Of a stretch of 64,000 nt of DNA, positions 23,755-33,465 are shown piece by piece. Every line of letters begins with the position of its first letter. Within the stretch, counting starts at the first letter, position 1. A program made the translations under genes and the position numbers. Source of the stretch: an uncultured Eggerthellaceae bacterium (GTDB lineage Bacteria > Actinomycetota > Coriobacteriia > Coriobacteriales > Eggerthellaceae); assembly GCA_910588205.1 (NCBI GenBank), contig CAJUQK010000003.1:37688-101687 (forward strand), read 5' to 3'. The notes under the pieces were generated by a model. The model was not told where the DNA came from. It did no database searches and saw only the letters and a list, made by a program, of their open reading frames with translations.

Positions 23755-24754
23755 GGAAATTGCGAAGGGCTTCACCATCACAGGGCTCCTCGATGCGAGC
23801 GCCAAGACACAGAGGCGCTATCCCGTGGTCGAGATCCCGCTGAGCGACATCGCAGACCATCCCGAGAACATTGCCTACTCAATGGACGAGGCCGGCATCG
23901 CTAGGCTCGCCATATCCATACGCGAGCAGGGGCTCACAGACCTGCCGCTTGTGCGCAAGCTCGAAGACGGAACCTATCAGATGATATCCGGTCACAGGCG
24001 TAAGGCAGCCTATGCGCTCCTTTCAAAGACAGACGACAGCTTTGCGAAGATTCCCTGCAGAGTCGCAGACAACATCGACCACGAAACCTCGGTGATGATG
24101 CTCCACGCTGCGAACTACTTCACGCGAACGCTAACCATCACGGAGCGGGCAGCGGCTACTCGGGCCCTTGGTTCCGAGGTGGAACGCAGGCGAGCCGAGG
24201 ACCGCACTTTGTCCGGCATGCGAACTGAGGACGTTAAGGCATCCATCATCGCCGAGCAGACAGGACGCAGGGTGAGCGGCAAGACCATCAAGCGCCAAGA
24301 GGCGCTCGCAGAGCTCATTGAGACGAGGCTGATCGACGCCTGGCGCGCGAAGGCCGACGAGGGGCTGCTCTCCGCTTCCGCCATCGAATCGCTTGCCGAG
24401 CTATCGGAGGCCACTCAGGTCGTGCTCTATGACGAGCTGTCGGAGGAGGCATCGGGCAAGTCCGAGCTGTCGCGGTTCGTGACCGAGGCGCTGAGCGACA
24501 AGCGCGCCGAAGAAGAGGCTATCGCATCGAGCCGCGAGCTGGAGATCGCCATGAGGGAACCCGTGCATCCGCATGCCGATACCCGGCTGAAGCTCGCGCT
24601 CACTTCCCTCAAGGCCTATCTCAAAGACCCGCCGGAGGGGTCTGTGGATGCCGACCTCAAGGCCGCGTCCCTCCTTCGCTGTCTGAGCGACCATCTTCCG
24701 AAGGCAGAGACGAGAGATTCCAAGAAACCCAAAGGGCGCCTCAGACACGCTTAG
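23741..24754 (+). CDS. parB: ParB-family partition protein
   Basis: 337 aa. The N-terminal ParB/Srx region has PLSDIADHPEN and then IREQGLTDLPLVRKL and MISGHRRKAAYALL (the GHRR CTP-binding signature). A central helix-turn-helix follows (SIIAEQTGRRVSGKTIKRQEAL). The C-terminal third is charged and helical. The start overlaps the end of parA. The structured DNA just after its stop could be its centromere or the oriT. Confidence 0.9.
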   Translation: MSSAEEIAKGFTITGLLDASAKTQRRYPVVEIPLSDIADHPENIAYSMDEAGIARLAISIREQGLTDLPLVRKLEDGTYQMISGHRRKAAYALLSKTDDSFAKIPCRVADNIDHETSVMMLHAANYFTRTLTITERAAATRALGSEVERRRAEDRTLSGMRTEDVKASIIAEQTGRRVSGKTIKRQEALAELIETRLIDAWRAKADEGLLSASAIESLAELSEATQVVLYDELSEEASGKSELSRFVTEALSDKRAEEEAIASSRELEIAMREPVHPHADTRLKLALTSLKAYLKDPPEGSVDADLKAASLLRCLSDHLPKAETRDSKKPKGRLRHA

Positions 24755-24756
24755 TA

Positions 24757-24867
24757 GCAAGTATCCCATTTCGTAATACGGCGTTTTACGCCTCCTACGA
24801 AACGGTACTTGCGCCCGAAAGAGGCTCGTGCCCGTCCAGACGGGACACGTGCCGAAGCGTTCGGGCG
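24757..24867. other. Complex stem-loop region, candidate oriT
   Basis: Directly after parB. The first structure nests three inverted repeats: GCAAGTA/TACTTGC (24757-24763, 24806-24812), TTTCGTA/TACGAAA (24769-24775, 24796-24802) and GGCGT/ACGCC (24780-24784, 24788-24792). The second has CGCCCGAA/TTCGGGCG (24812-24819, 24860-24867) enclosing CCCGTC/GACGGG. The junction TACTTGCGCCC resembles the TGCG-CCC nick region of IncQ-type origins. It lies 100 bp upstream of mobC. A transfer origin is the best reading; parS or an attenuator is possible. Confidence 0.6.
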
Positions 24868-24967
24868 AGAGCGGCCGATGCAGGCATGCGTATTTGGAGG
24901 CAAGCGCCGCCTCGGCCTTTGCGGGGGATGCCCCGCGCCCCTATCAACAACCAAGAGGAGTGAACCC

Positions 24968-25378
24968 ATGCCTTACACAACCAGACTCGTGAGCTGCAGG
25001 CTGAGCGAGAGCGATTTCGAAGCCTTGCGCAGCCACGCAGAGAGCCTAGAGCTCAACCAATCAGACTACCTGCGGCACCTGATCCGCATCCCCGTAAACG
25101 ATTCTGGGCTTGCCACCGGAGAGCAGCTCGTGTCGCTCGATACCAAGACTTTCGGCAGGATCTACAGCGAGCTTGTCCGTTGGGGCCGCCACTACAACCA
25201 GGCGGTCCGAGCGATGAACACGATAGCGCTGCACCTGAGGCGCGGGAAAGTCGACGAGGGGATGTTCGCACAGCAGATTGAGCGCGCCAACGCGAAGCTG
25301 AGCGAGACCGAGCAAGGCCGCGCAGCACTGCTGAAAGAGCTCGAGCGCCTCGAGACCATGACGCTCATAGGAGGGTGA
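24968..25378 (+). CDS. mobC: MobC-like relaxosome accessory protein
   Basis: 136 aa. The N-terminus (TRLVSCRLSESDFEALRSHAESLELNQSDYLR) is a ribbon-helix-helix type DNA-binding segment. SELVRWGRHYNQAVRAMNTIAL is the MobC signature region, followed by a coiled C-terminus. GAGGAG precedes ATG 24968. It ends 7 bp before the relaxase gene. It would bind the adjacent oriT and help the relaxase nick it. Confidence 0.88.
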   Translation: MPYTTRLVSCRLSESDFEALRSHAESLELNQSDYLRHLIRIPVNDSGLATGEQLVSLDTKTFGRIYSELVRWGRHYNQAVRAMNTIALHLRRGKVDEGMFAQQIERANAKLSETEQGRAALLKELERLETMTLIGG

Positions 25379-25385
25379 GTCGCAC

Positions 25386-26684
25386 ATGCCATATCTGAAG
25401 CAGATAGCCGCACATACGAACTGCCAGAACATCCAACGTTATCTGGAGAAGGGAGATCGCGCGCTTGCGAAGGACTTCTTCAATCTCTCCATAGACGAGC
25501 GCGACGGCTACGGCGATGCGGGAAAGGAAGAGCTTCGATGGGCAGACGAGATGGATGAGACGAGACATCGCTTCAGAAACGATCTTCCGTTCGGAGGCCT
25601 TCGCGCGAGAACGTACAAGCACTTCATCATCTCGCCCGACCCGGAGGACGGAATAGACCTCGCGTCGCTTCGCGAGCTCGCGTGTGCCTGGGCGCTAGAA
25701 CACTTCAGCGACTACCAGGTTGCCATCGTGTACCACGATGACAACGAGTCCAGGATCCCGCATGCCCATATAGTCGTGAACAACACGAACCTGGAAACGG
25801 GTAGGCGCATGCACCACAATGACCCGAAGGAGTTCAACCGAAGACTGCAGGAGATGGCGAAGGAGCGCGAACTGCTCTTCCTCTCAAACGAGCGTGAGCC
25901 GACGGAAGGCCTTGACCGCCTCGCAAATATGGGACGCACCGCAAGGGCGAGGCCCAAGACGATGCAGCAGATACATTTGGGGCGCGTGGAGCGCGAGCTT
26001 ATCGAGGCTGGGGGCTATTCGTGGGTCGCCGACATCCGAAACCGAGTCTCAGTGGCCAAAGCTCTCGCGCGGAACGAGGCTGAGTTCCATCAGGTGCTCG
26101 GGCTTCTGGACGTCACAGCATCAGGCAACTCGCGCTCTGCCAAGCGAGACGACTGGGTGTTTTCGCTGGCATCAAGCCCATCGCGCAAGGTATCGGGCGA
26201 GCGGCTCGGGCTTTTGTTCGCAAAGGAGACCATCAAGCGCGAACTTGCTCGCTCTAAATCCTATCGGCCAGACGCCAAGTCGTCGAAGGAACTGCTCCGC
26301 AATGCACGGAGTGCCGTGCTCGTGAACGACCTAGCGGATCTAAACGAGCTTGCAGCTGCCCTGAGAGCCTGCGCATACCACAACACCTCCTCCATCGAGG
26401 AGTGCGATCGCAGGATCGCGTCCATGCGAAAGCGCATCGAATCGTGCGAAGGCAGGAATGCAGCAAAGCTTCAGCGCAGCATCGAAGAGCTTGCGACTGC
26501 GAGGGAATACATGAGTGGGCGCGGACTGCTGCCATTGCACATCGAGAGGATTCCTCGCAGAGCAAAGAAAAGCGCTTCCGATGCAGATCGCAGCCGACAC
26601 CCTAGCGAGATGCGCGAAGAGAGTGCTCAGCGAAAACAACCTCCATCGCAGCAGCACGACGGCAAGGAGAGGCGCAACCGATGA
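25386..26684 (+). CDS. Relaxase (MobA/VirD2-like mobilisation nuclease)
   Basis: 432 aa. The relaxase domain is in the first about 170 residues: a Tyr in NIQRYLEKGDRALAKDF (about 19) as candidate nicking residue, HFIISPDPEDG, and the metal-binding motif PHAHIVVNNTN at about 120-130. The C-terminal half is helical and charged, without helicase motifs. It directly follows mobC and overlaps the next gene by 4 nt. It starts conjugation by nicking at oriT. Confidence 0.9.
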   Translation: MPYLKQIAAHTNCQNIQRYLEKGDRALAKDFFNLSIDERDGYGDAGKEELRWADEMDETRHRFRNDLPFGGLRARTYKHFIISPDPEDGIDLASLRELACAWALEHFSDYQVAIVYHDDNESRIPHAHIVVNNTNLETGRRMHHNDPKEFNRRLQEMAKERELLFLSNEREPTEGLDRLANMGRTARARPKTMQQIHLGRVERELIEAGGYSWVADIRNRVSVAKALARNEAEFHQVLGLLDVTASGNSRSAKRDDWVFSLASSPSRKVSGERLGLLFAKETIKRELARSKSYRPDAKSSKELLRNARSAVLVNDLADLNELAAALRACAYHNTSSIEECDRRIASMRKRIESCEGRNAAKLQRSIEELATAREYMSGRGLLPLHIERIPRRAKKSASDADRSRHPSEMREESAQRKQPPSQQHDGKERRNR

Positions 26685-27286
26685 AGATACAGATCCGCTA
26701 CAAAAACAATCGGCTCGACATATTCGACACCTCGTCGTTCACCAAGCCAGAGCCGTTCGATGACGCGAACATGCTCACGAACTTCGAGGTGCGCGTCGAC
26801 GAGCTCGGCAATACGGGGCTTTGGCTCATCGCGCACCACTACGAGGTAAGCGAGGCGATAGCGAAGACCGCGGATGAGGGCGAAACGCCCGTGGCAAGGC
26901 GCAAGCGCGGGTGGCGGTTCCTGTTGGCAGAATCGGGAGAGCTGCCCGACATCGAGTCGCTTTCCATCGACGGGCAAATCATGCTCGCAAGAATCGCAGG
27001 CGAGCTTGCCGACATGGTGCGATTCGAGCAGATGTGCGAGCTATGGCTGTCCCAATGCGGAGGGCAGAGCATCACGCAGCGGGCGGTGCGCCTGTTCGAT
27101 GCACTCTGTCGAGCTTTCCCCGAGCTATCTGCGAACGATGCAGCTATTGCGCGGATGTGCGGATTCAGCAAGCAAGCGATGGATGAGCTTCGAGTACGTG
27201 TTGTGCCAGGCTCGCAAGAGACTGAAGTGGATGAATGTGATTGGTTGTCTGAATTCTTCGAGAAATCAGACAAGGAAGAGGCTTAG
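26681..27286 (+). CDS. Unknown protein co-transcribed with the relaxase
   Basis: 201 aa, no signal or membrane segment. It starts in a 4-nt overlap with the relaxase stop. YKNNRLDIFDTSSFT and FEVRVDELG suggest a beta-rich N-terminus. The rest is helical with a few scattered cysteines and an acidic end. I do not recognise the family. Position suggests a relaxosome or transfer-regulation role. Confidence 0.7.
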   Translation: MKIQIRYKNNRLDIFDTSSFTKPEPFDDANMLTNFEVRVDELGNTGLWLIAHHYEVSEAIAKTADEGETPVARRKRGWRFLLAESGELPDIESLSIDGQIMLARIAGELADMVRFEQMCELWLSQCGGQSITQRAVRLFDALCRAFPELSANDAAIARMCGFSKQAMDELRVRVVPGSQETEVDECDWLSEFFEKSDKEEA

Positions 27287-27295
27287 GAGATCATC

Positions 27296-27946
27296 ATGAA
27301 GATTAGCAACAAGGATATAAGGAAAAGACGGATTGCTATCGTTGCAGCGGCATTGATGCTGGCGATCTGTGTCACGGCAATCGCTATAAGCTGCGCATCC
27401 GATGCGTTCGAGGATGCCGAGATTGAGCAACCTGCTGATACGGGGGCAATATCGAAGAACGAGACCGGCTCTTCGGATCCCATATCCGCAGGACTGGACT
27501 CCCCTGAGCCTAAAACAGATACGGATTTTGAATCTGATAGCTTGGCGAGCGAGGATCCTGCTTCAATATCAATCGACACCAAATCCGAACGCGCCTCAAC
27601 GCATTCCGCAAACGCTGTTTCAACGCCGCCCACACCCAACGATGGCACATCTGACTCTTCGCCCTCAAAGCGCTGGGTGGAAGACACTGAGCAGGTATGG
27701 GTTGTAGACAAAGCTGCCTGGACTGAGCAGATTCCTATCTACAACACGGTTGAGGTCTCGATCTGTAATATCTGCGGAGCCGACATTACAGGAAATGCTT
27801 CCGCGCATGGCAAGGCCCACATGAAGGCCGGTGAAGGTTCAGGACATCATAGCGAGGTGCGTCGCGAGATCGTCGGTTACGATACCGTGAGCCACAAGGA
27901 AGAAGGCCATTGGGAGACAAAGGTCGTCGGCGGGCATTGGGAGTAA
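27296..27946 (+). CDS. Membrane-anchored surface protein with C-terminal zinc-finger-like repeat
   Basis: 216 aa. One N-terminal membrane helix (RRIAIVAAALMLAICVTAIAISC) is followed by about 90 Ser/Asp/Thr-rich, probably unstructured residues. The C-terminal about 95 residues have WVVDKAAWTEQIPIYNTVEVSICNICGADITG and HGKAHMKAGEGSGHH then GHWE. This Cys2-His pattern recurs in proteins near relaxases on actinobacterial and firmicute ICEs (recollection). AGGAGA precedes the ATG. It closes the mobilisation block. Confidence 0.75.
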   Translation: MKISNKDIRKRRIAIVAAALMLAICVTAIAISCASDAFEDAEIEQPADTGAISKNETGSSDPISAGLDSPEPKTDTDFESDSLASEDPASISIDTKSERASTHSANAVSTPPTPNDGTSDSSPSKRWVEDTEQVWVVDKAAWTEQIPIYNTVEVSICNICGADITGNASAHGKAHMKAGEGSGHHSEVRREIVGYDTVSHKEEGHWETKVVGGHWE

Positions 27947-28269
27947 GACAATTTGGGGTTTACTAAAGAATGACCGCATCATAAAACCGAGGTTTAATCA
28001 GACAAGCTGTTCGCATACAACATGAACATCGACTCTTCTACAACCATGATGTCGCTTCTGGGCTAAAAGATAGATGATTCTAGATGACACAAGGTCAGCT
28101 TCACTATATCGTCTGTAAGTATTTCTGTCGCTCGTGACTTATTAGGAAAATGGAAAATGGAAATATGTGGCCACCATGAGAATGTGAGCTTTATACAGTT
28201 CCTAATCTTCGTTATATTACTATATCCGTATACGATAAGTTTATTGATTTATTATTTTGATTAGATATC
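27947..28269. other. AT-rich junction between mobilisation block and cargo
   Basis: GC content drops sharply here. Only a short AAACC-GA-GGTTT palindrome (27984-27995) stands out. It probably contains the TetR-type gene promoter. It looks like the left boundary of acquired cargo. Confidence 0.5.
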
Positions 28270-28938
28270 TTGAGAGTGTCAACATCACACTATAGTAAAA
28301 CATCTAAGAGCAACCGAATAGGCATGAAAATGAACTTCGATATGGTAGAGCAAGCATATATCGAACTCCTCGAAGTAGAACCTTATCAAAGAATACTCGT
28401 GAAGGAGATCGTTCATAAGGCTAGGGTTCCTCGTTCGTCCTTTTATCGTCAATATGGCGGGTCATTGGAGGTACTGGAGCGGATAGAGCAAAACTTGCTC
28501 GAGGCATTGCAGCTCTATCCGAATCTCCAAAAGAGTATGGATAAGCCTTTTGACTGCTTCCGCGCATGGTTCGAATCCTGCGAAGAGTGTTACCGAGCCA
28601 TCAATGCCGTCGCAGGGGATAATGGCGACCCCTATTTTGCTCGCCGGCTAAAAGGAAGGCTAGTTCAACAGATTACACAGATGATGGTAGACGATCGTCT
28701 TGTTCCAGAACAGATGTTCTACTACGTTTCTGAAGCTCTGGCGTCCATGTGCGTTGGGCTTATGATGAGGTTCGCGAAGGATTGCGCGGATGACTGCGCG
28801 CCCGACCCTTCGAATCTAGCGACGATGGTCAACCTCCTTAGGATCGCCTATCACAATGATATCGCCGGTACACCAGATATCTCGGCAGAAAGGCTTTATG
28901 GCGAGAGCGTGAACGCTCCCATATGGAATCTGGATTAG
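28270..28938 (+). CDS. TetR-like transcriptional regulator
   Basis: Up to 222 aa. The start is unsure: TTG 28270, GTG 28276 or ATG 28324; none has a strong ribosome site. The HTH is AYIELLEVEPYQRILVKEIVHKARVPRSSFYRQYGG, typical of TetR proteins. The C-terminal ligand domain is helical with several cysteines (CEECYRAI). A TTGGAC/GTCCAA inverted repeat (28946-28972) just after it could be its operator. It lies directly upstream of the CocE-type hydrolase and probably controls it. Confidence 0.8.
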   Translation: MRVSTSHYSKTSKSNRIGMKMNFDMVEQAYIELLEVEPYQRILVKEIVHKARVPRSSFYRQYGGSLEVLERIEQNLLEALQLYPNLQKSMDKPFDCFRAWFESCEECYRAINAVAGDNGDPYFARRLKGRLVQQITQMMVDDRLVPEQMFYYVSEALASMCVGLMMRFAKDCADDCAPDPSNLATMVNLLRIAYHNDIAGTPDISAERLYGESVNAPIWNLD

Positions 28939-30475
28939 ACCCGGCTTGGACAAAATAGGTTTTCGTGTCCAACCCTAACTCACTTCTAGCGAATAAGCTT
29001 CTTCTCATTGAAGGTGCTTGAATTCATCGAGGCGAGGTATGGACATGGAAGAAGACAAAATTCTCATCGGCGACGTTATCTACACGAAGCACTCACCGAT
29101 AGATTGCGCAGAGAAGGGCTTTGAAGCCAACTATGCAGGCTTCAAACCTGAGACCAAGACTTTGAAGAAAGGCGCTGTACAGAAGAAGGGCTATGGAAAG
29201 CTCCCATGTGACATCATCTTCGAGCGAGATGTTGCCGTAAAGATGCGAGATGGGGTCACCATCTATTGCGATATCTTCAGACCTGTAACCGATAATAAAG
29301 TTCCTGCCATAGTGGCATGGAGTCCATACGGCAAGAACGGCTCCGGCAACCAGACTATCGATGTTTTCCCGGGCAAACTCGGCATACATGCGGATGAGCT
29401 TTCTGGATTGGCGATGTTCGAGGCGCCAGATCCCGGCTACTGGGTAAGCCAAGGTTATGCTGTATGCAATGTGGATATTCGGGGAGCTTTCATGAGTGAG
29501 GGTAATACCCCTTATTGGGGCAAGCAGGATGGCGAGGACGGATACGATTTCATCGAATGGGTAGCCGAGCAGCCATGGTGCAATGGGAAAGTGGCTTTAT
29601 CCGGGAATTCATGGTTGGCCATCTCTCAATGGCATATAGCCGTAGAGAAACCTCCCCATCTTGCAGCAATCGCCCCATGGGAGAGCTCCTTGCGCATGTA
29701 CCAGGACGATATCGTTCGCGGTGGAGTTGATTCGAGCGCTTTTTGTCGATATATCATCAAGGGGCTGTTTGGGAATGGATATGTTGAGAACCCCCCTGAT
29801 ATGGTTGTTGATCACAGGCTCTATGATGACTATTGGAATTCCAAAGAACCCGATATCTCGATGATTGACATTCCCATCTATCAAGTAGCGAGCTGGAGCA
29901 ACCAGACGCACACCAACGGAACGTTCGCGGCATGGCGGGAGCTTCGAAGCGAGAACAAGTGGCTTCGCGTCCATAACGAGATGGAGTGGGTCGACTACTA
30001 CAAGAAGCAGAACGTAGAGGATCTTCGCAAATTCTTCGACCGCTATCTCAAGAACGTTGACAATGGCTGGGAGAAGACGCCTCAGATACGCATGAGCGTT
30101 TTGGACCTTGGAAGCAACAACGATATAGTTGGTCGCGTCGAAAAATCCTTCCCTCCAGAGCATGCAAGGTTAACGAAGCTCTACTTGAGCGATGGAGGAA
30201 ATCTTTCATTGGATCCTCAGAGATCAGAGGGGGAGATAGATTATCAGGCCGACAAACAAGGCGATGCTGTCGTCTTCGAGTACCAGATGGATCATGACAT
30301 TGAGATACTGGGCTATCCCAAACTGCAGCTCTGGATCGAGACGGATGCTTATGACAACGCGGACATCTTTGCCTATGTGCAAAAGGTCTTGCCGAATGGG
30401 AAGGTTGCGATACATCAGCCTATAAGGCCCGATAGATTCCCTTGGAAGACGCTCTATAAGCACTTGGACATGGAT

Positions 30476-30483
30476 GCGAACAA
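30476..30483. repeat. Target-site duplication of IS copy 1 (left)
   Basis: GCGAACAA is repeated at 31825-31832 on the other side of the element. Eight bp fits IS256-family insertion. Confidence 0.92.
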
Positions 30484-31824
30484 GGTACCGTCAAGAATCT
30501 TGCGCACTTTTCCGACAGCCTCATAAGCCCGCCGTCCGGTGCGGCTACCCCTCCAGCAGAGTCACGTCCAGATAGCGCCTCGAGCCCCACTCGCTCTCGG
30601 CCACGTACTTGAGCCTCGCGGTCACGAGCATGAGGGCGCTCTTCCCGTCGGGGAACGTCCCGACCACGCGCGTGCGCCTGCGGATCTCGCGGTTCAGGCG
30701 CTCGATGGCGTTGTTGGTGCGTATGCGCCGCCAGTGCTCGCGCGGGAAGCGCGTGTACGTCAGGGTCTCGGCGTATCCGTCGCGGACGACCTTCGCGGCC
30801 TCCTTCAGCCTCATTGAGTCGAGCTCGTCGGCCACCTCGAGGGCCTTGGCCTCGGAGGCCTCGCGCGACTCCATGGCGTGTATGGCCTTGAGCATCGCGG
30901 CCGCCTTGGGCCTCTTGGACTTGGGCACCTTCGCCAGCGCGTTGCGGTAGAAATGGACCGTGCAGCGCTGGTAGGCGGCGTTCGGGAAGACCTCGGCGAT
31001 CGAGCCGACCATGCCGGCGGCCTTGTCGCCGGTGAACATCCTGACCCCGCGCAGCCCGCGCGACTTCAGCCACGAGAGGAACTCCCGCCAGCACTCGGCC
31101 GACTCGGTGAAGCCCTCGGCGGCGCCTATCACCTCGCGGTAGCCGTCGTCGTTGACGCCTATCGCCACCATCACCGCCACGTTCTCGTAGCTCCCGCCCC
31201 AGCTGCGCTTCAGGTAGATGCCGTCGACGTAGACGTAGGGGTAGGCGCGAACGAGCGGGCGGTTTCGCCACTCCTCGACCGCGGCGAACGCCTTCTCGTT
31301 CAGGTTCGAGACGGTCGCCGCCGACACGCTCGACCCCCACAGGATCTCGGAGACGTCCTCGATCCTGCGCGTCGAGACGCCGGCCAGGTACATCTCGATC
31401 ATCGCCTCCTCGACGCTGGTCTCGCGGCGCCGGTAGCGCTCGATGATCGCCGTGGTGAACCTCATCCCCTTGAGCTTGGGCATGCGCAGCGTGACCTCGC
31501 CGGACGTCGTTGCCAGGCTCCTGTCGTAGTGGCCGGCCCGATAGGCCTCGCGCCCCGCGGCGCGCTCGTAGCGCTCCGCGCCGACGAGGTCGCCCGCCTC
31601 CTCATCCAGAAGGCCGTTCAGGGTGTCCTCGACCGTCTTTCTCACCAGCTCGCGCAGATCGGACTTCAGGCTCTCCTCGTTCAGTGTTACGATTGGCTCG
31701 GGCATGGCTCTCCTCCAATATGCTTCTTGTCTCGACAACTCGAATCATACCGGGGCGGGCCGTGCCCTCCTTCCTATCTGGACGCTATCCTGCTGTCAAA
31801 GTGCGCAAAAAATTGTACGTTACC
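30484..31824 (-). mobile_element. IS256-family insertion sequence, copy 1 (1341 bp)
   Basis: The ends are imperfect inverted repeats: GGTACCGTCAAG... and GGTAACGTACAA..., both leading into TTGCGCACTTT. It is flanked by the 8-bp duplication GCGAACAA. It holds one transposase gene on the minus strand. It appears identical to 41100-42440. Confidence 0.93.
30545..31705 (-). CDS. IS256-family (Mutator-type) transposase, copy 1
   Basis: 386 aa from ATG 31705, preferred because GGAGGAG lies just upstream. Family motifs: LYLAGVSTRRIEDV-type segment, YVDGIYLKRSWGG (first Asp), MFTGDKAAGMVG (second Asp) and NNAIERLNREIRRRTRVVGTFPDG near the end. Intact, so probably active. Confidence 0.93.
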   Translation of the reverse strand: MPEPIVTLNEESLKSDLRELVRKTVEDTLNGLLDEEAGDLVGAERYERAAGREAYRAGHYDRSLATTSGEVTLRMPKLKGMRFTTAIIERYRRRETSVEEAMIEMYLAGVSTRRIEDVSEILWGSSVSAATVSNLNEKAFAAVEEWRNRPLVRAYPYVYVDGIYLKRSWGGSYENVAVMVAIGVNDDGYREVIGAAEGFTESAECWREFLSWLKSRGLRGVRMFTGDKAAGMVGSIAEVFPNAAYQRCTVHFYRNALAKVPKSKRPKAAAMLKAIHAMESREASEAKALEVADELDSMRLKEAAKVVRDGYAETLTYTRFPREHWRRIRTNNAIERLNREIRRRTRVVGTFPDGKSALMLVTARLKYVAESEWGSRRYLDVTLLEG

Positions 31825-32199
31825 GCGAACAAGTACCGAGGCCCGATCGGAAGACTCCACTCAAGTTTGCGGCATGTTGATGAGGAGAGATCAACTGAAT
31901 CCGAGCCTTATCTTACTTATGACAAGCTAGAGCCCATGAAACCTGGCGTTCCCGTGCGAATAGAGTTTCCTCTTTGGCCAACTGGCATGATATTCCACAA
32001 GGGAGAGACGCTTCGACTCGTGCTTACTGGCAACGACATCATCAAGCCTCCATTTCCCGAAATGGATCCTATCCAAGGGGATAACAAGGGTAAGCACATC
32101 ATTAGATTTGGTGGACAATACGAAAGCTATTTGCAGCTGCCAGTCACTAAAGGATAAATACGTTGTTCTAGCTGCTTATGCTTTATCAACTCGGATTTA

Positions 32200-32907
32200 T
32201 TATTCTACGGCACTTCTACTTTCAGACATCACCTTCTTGTGATCGGAAAACTTGCCAGAAACAAGCTCGATGATGTTATATGCGTTCTTGCCACCTGCCC
32301 CTAGACCCGCATCGCAAGCAAAGCAATAACAAACCACATCGTCGACGGGAATCGATGCGGCATGCTCTTTCATCGCTGCTTGGGCTTCATCTTCGTTCTT
32401 GGGAACGAAGATGCCGCGCTCCTTCGCTTCCTTGACGTATCGATTAGGGGCGAAGCACGCATCCTGTTCCGGGACGTCCTTTAGAAAAGACATGCCGCAG
32501 AAGATGGATTTCTCGCGAGCATCTGGAAGCTCAACGACCTCGATGCCCATTTTGGTCATGAGACTGCGTACGGCATCTTGCACGTCGCGCCTGTCGTAAG
32601 CGCGACCACAGTCTTGGATACCCATTCTCAAGCCCGAATAGTCAGGTAAAGGAAAGGCGGGGTCGTCGTCGATGAGCATCCAGATGTTGGCCATATCGCC
32701 GTTGGCTGCATCTTCGTCGATCATTGCCATGCAATTGTTGCATATGCATACAGCAGTATCGTTTGGAGTAAGGGTTTGGTGGTCTGTCCTGCAGCATCCG
32801 ACGATCTCATCAGCGTAACCTCGCTCTAAGATTTTTTGAGCAAGCCATTCGCTTGCCTCTGGATATGTTGCCTTGACCTTGCAACCAGGGAAGAGCTTAC
32901 GTACCAT
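32200..32907 (-). CDS. HdrB-like cysteine-rich (CCG-type) protein, paralogue 2
   Basis: 235 aa. Cysteines follow the cysteine-rich domain of HdrB/GlpC/LldE proteins: PGC9, GCC38-39, CNNC56-59, DC100, FCG137 and a final CYCFAC. In HdrB such residues hold a catalytic non-cubane iron-sulfur site. The paralogue at 33958 has cysteines at the same spacing. It is last in the minus-strand cluster and convergent with the hydrolase. A thiol-disulfide or electron-transfer role is inferred. Confidence 0.72.
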   Translation of the reverse strand: MVRKLFPGCKVKATYPEASEWLAQKILERGYADEIVGCCRTDHQTLTPNDTAVCICNNCMAMIDEDAANGDMANIWMLIDDDPAFPLPDYSGLRMGIQDCGRAYDRRDVQDAVRSLMTKMGIEVVELPDAREKSIFCGMSFLKDVPEQDACFAPNRYVKEAKERGIFVPKNEDEAQAAMKEHAASIPVDDVVCYCFACDAGLGAGGKNAYNIIELVSGKFSDHKKVMSESRSAVE

Positions 32908-32955
32908 ATTTCACCCCTCAATAGCGAGCACCCGACTCGACTTCTTATTGACCGA

Positions 32956-33453
32956 TCATCTTTCGTGCACATGTTTTCCGCACATGTGCTGAACATCGAT
33001 CCTGTACAAGAGCATGCGAGGAAGATTCTGCTCGAGGTCGGCGTCAACTTCCTCTTCGTTGTCGAAGTACTTCATAGCGAATTTCTTCGTATATTCAAGC
33101 CGTTCTTGCTCGTCTTCGACGATCATCGCCTCGCCAAAGCATATGACGCTATCGACGAAATACGACCAATCGCCTTCTTCTTGAGTGCCCTTATTCCATA
33201 CGGTGAAGCATACCTTCGGATTCGAGGCTAGCGCATCGACCTTGTGGCCCTCCTTGGCGCTATGAAAATAAACTGCTGAGCTTCCATTTTCGCTGCAGTA
33301 AAGATAGTTGATCGGGATTACGTATGGATATCCGCTGCTGCCTTCCATGCCCAAGGCTCCACGGCGCTCGATCAGGAGCAGCCTTTCGCACGCTATACGG
33401 TCGAGCTCTTGCTTCTTGCGTCTTAGATTCCGAAACATCTCACGCTCCTGCAC
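32956..33453 (-). CDS. Pyridoxamine-5'-phosphate-oxidase-fold flavin protein (NimA-like)
   Basis: 165 aa. LLLIERRGALGMEGSSGYPYVIPINYLY and YFHSAKEGHKVDALASNPKVCFTVW match the split-barrel FMN-binding fold of the NimA/PNPOx-like family. The start is 33453 or the Met five codons later. It lies between the duplicated-Cys4 gene and HdrB-like paralogue 2. It may be an electron carrier or reductase of the pathway, or a nitro-compound detoxifier. Confidence 0.82.
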   Translation of the reverse strand: MQEREMFRNLRRKKQELDRIACERLLLIERRGALGMEGSSGYPYVIPINYLYCSENGSSAVYFHSAKEGHKVDALASNPKVCFTVWNKGTQEEGDWSYFVDSVICFGEAMIVEDEQERLEYTKKFAMKYFDNEEEVDADLEQNLPRMLLYRIDVQHMCGKHVHER

Positions 33454-33465
33454 GCATCGTGAACC

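Larger units (their letters stand above)
29045..32157 (+). pseudogene. CocE/NonD-family hydrolase gene split by an IS256-family element
   Basis: The 5' part (29045-30483) and 3' part (31833-32157) rejoin in frame if the IS and one copy of GCGAACAA are removed, giving 587 aa. The alpha/beta hydrolase domain has VKMRDGVTIYCDIFRP, GAFMSEG and the nucleophile elbow GNSWLA (S189). The X-Pro dipeptidyl-peptidase C-terminal jelly roll (LRLVLTGNDIIKPPFPEM) is in the 3' part. As it stands, the 5' ORF reads into the IS and stops at 30526, losing the C-terminal about 108 residues. ATG 29045 is chosen for GGCGAGG upstream. The original substrate would be an ester, amide or dipeptide. Confidence 0.92.

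Noticed and set aside
30878-31930. A long plus-strand frame across the first IS copy (repeated at 41494-42519)
   Set aside because: It is the reverse shadow of the transposase; it appears in both copies only because the IS is duplicated.
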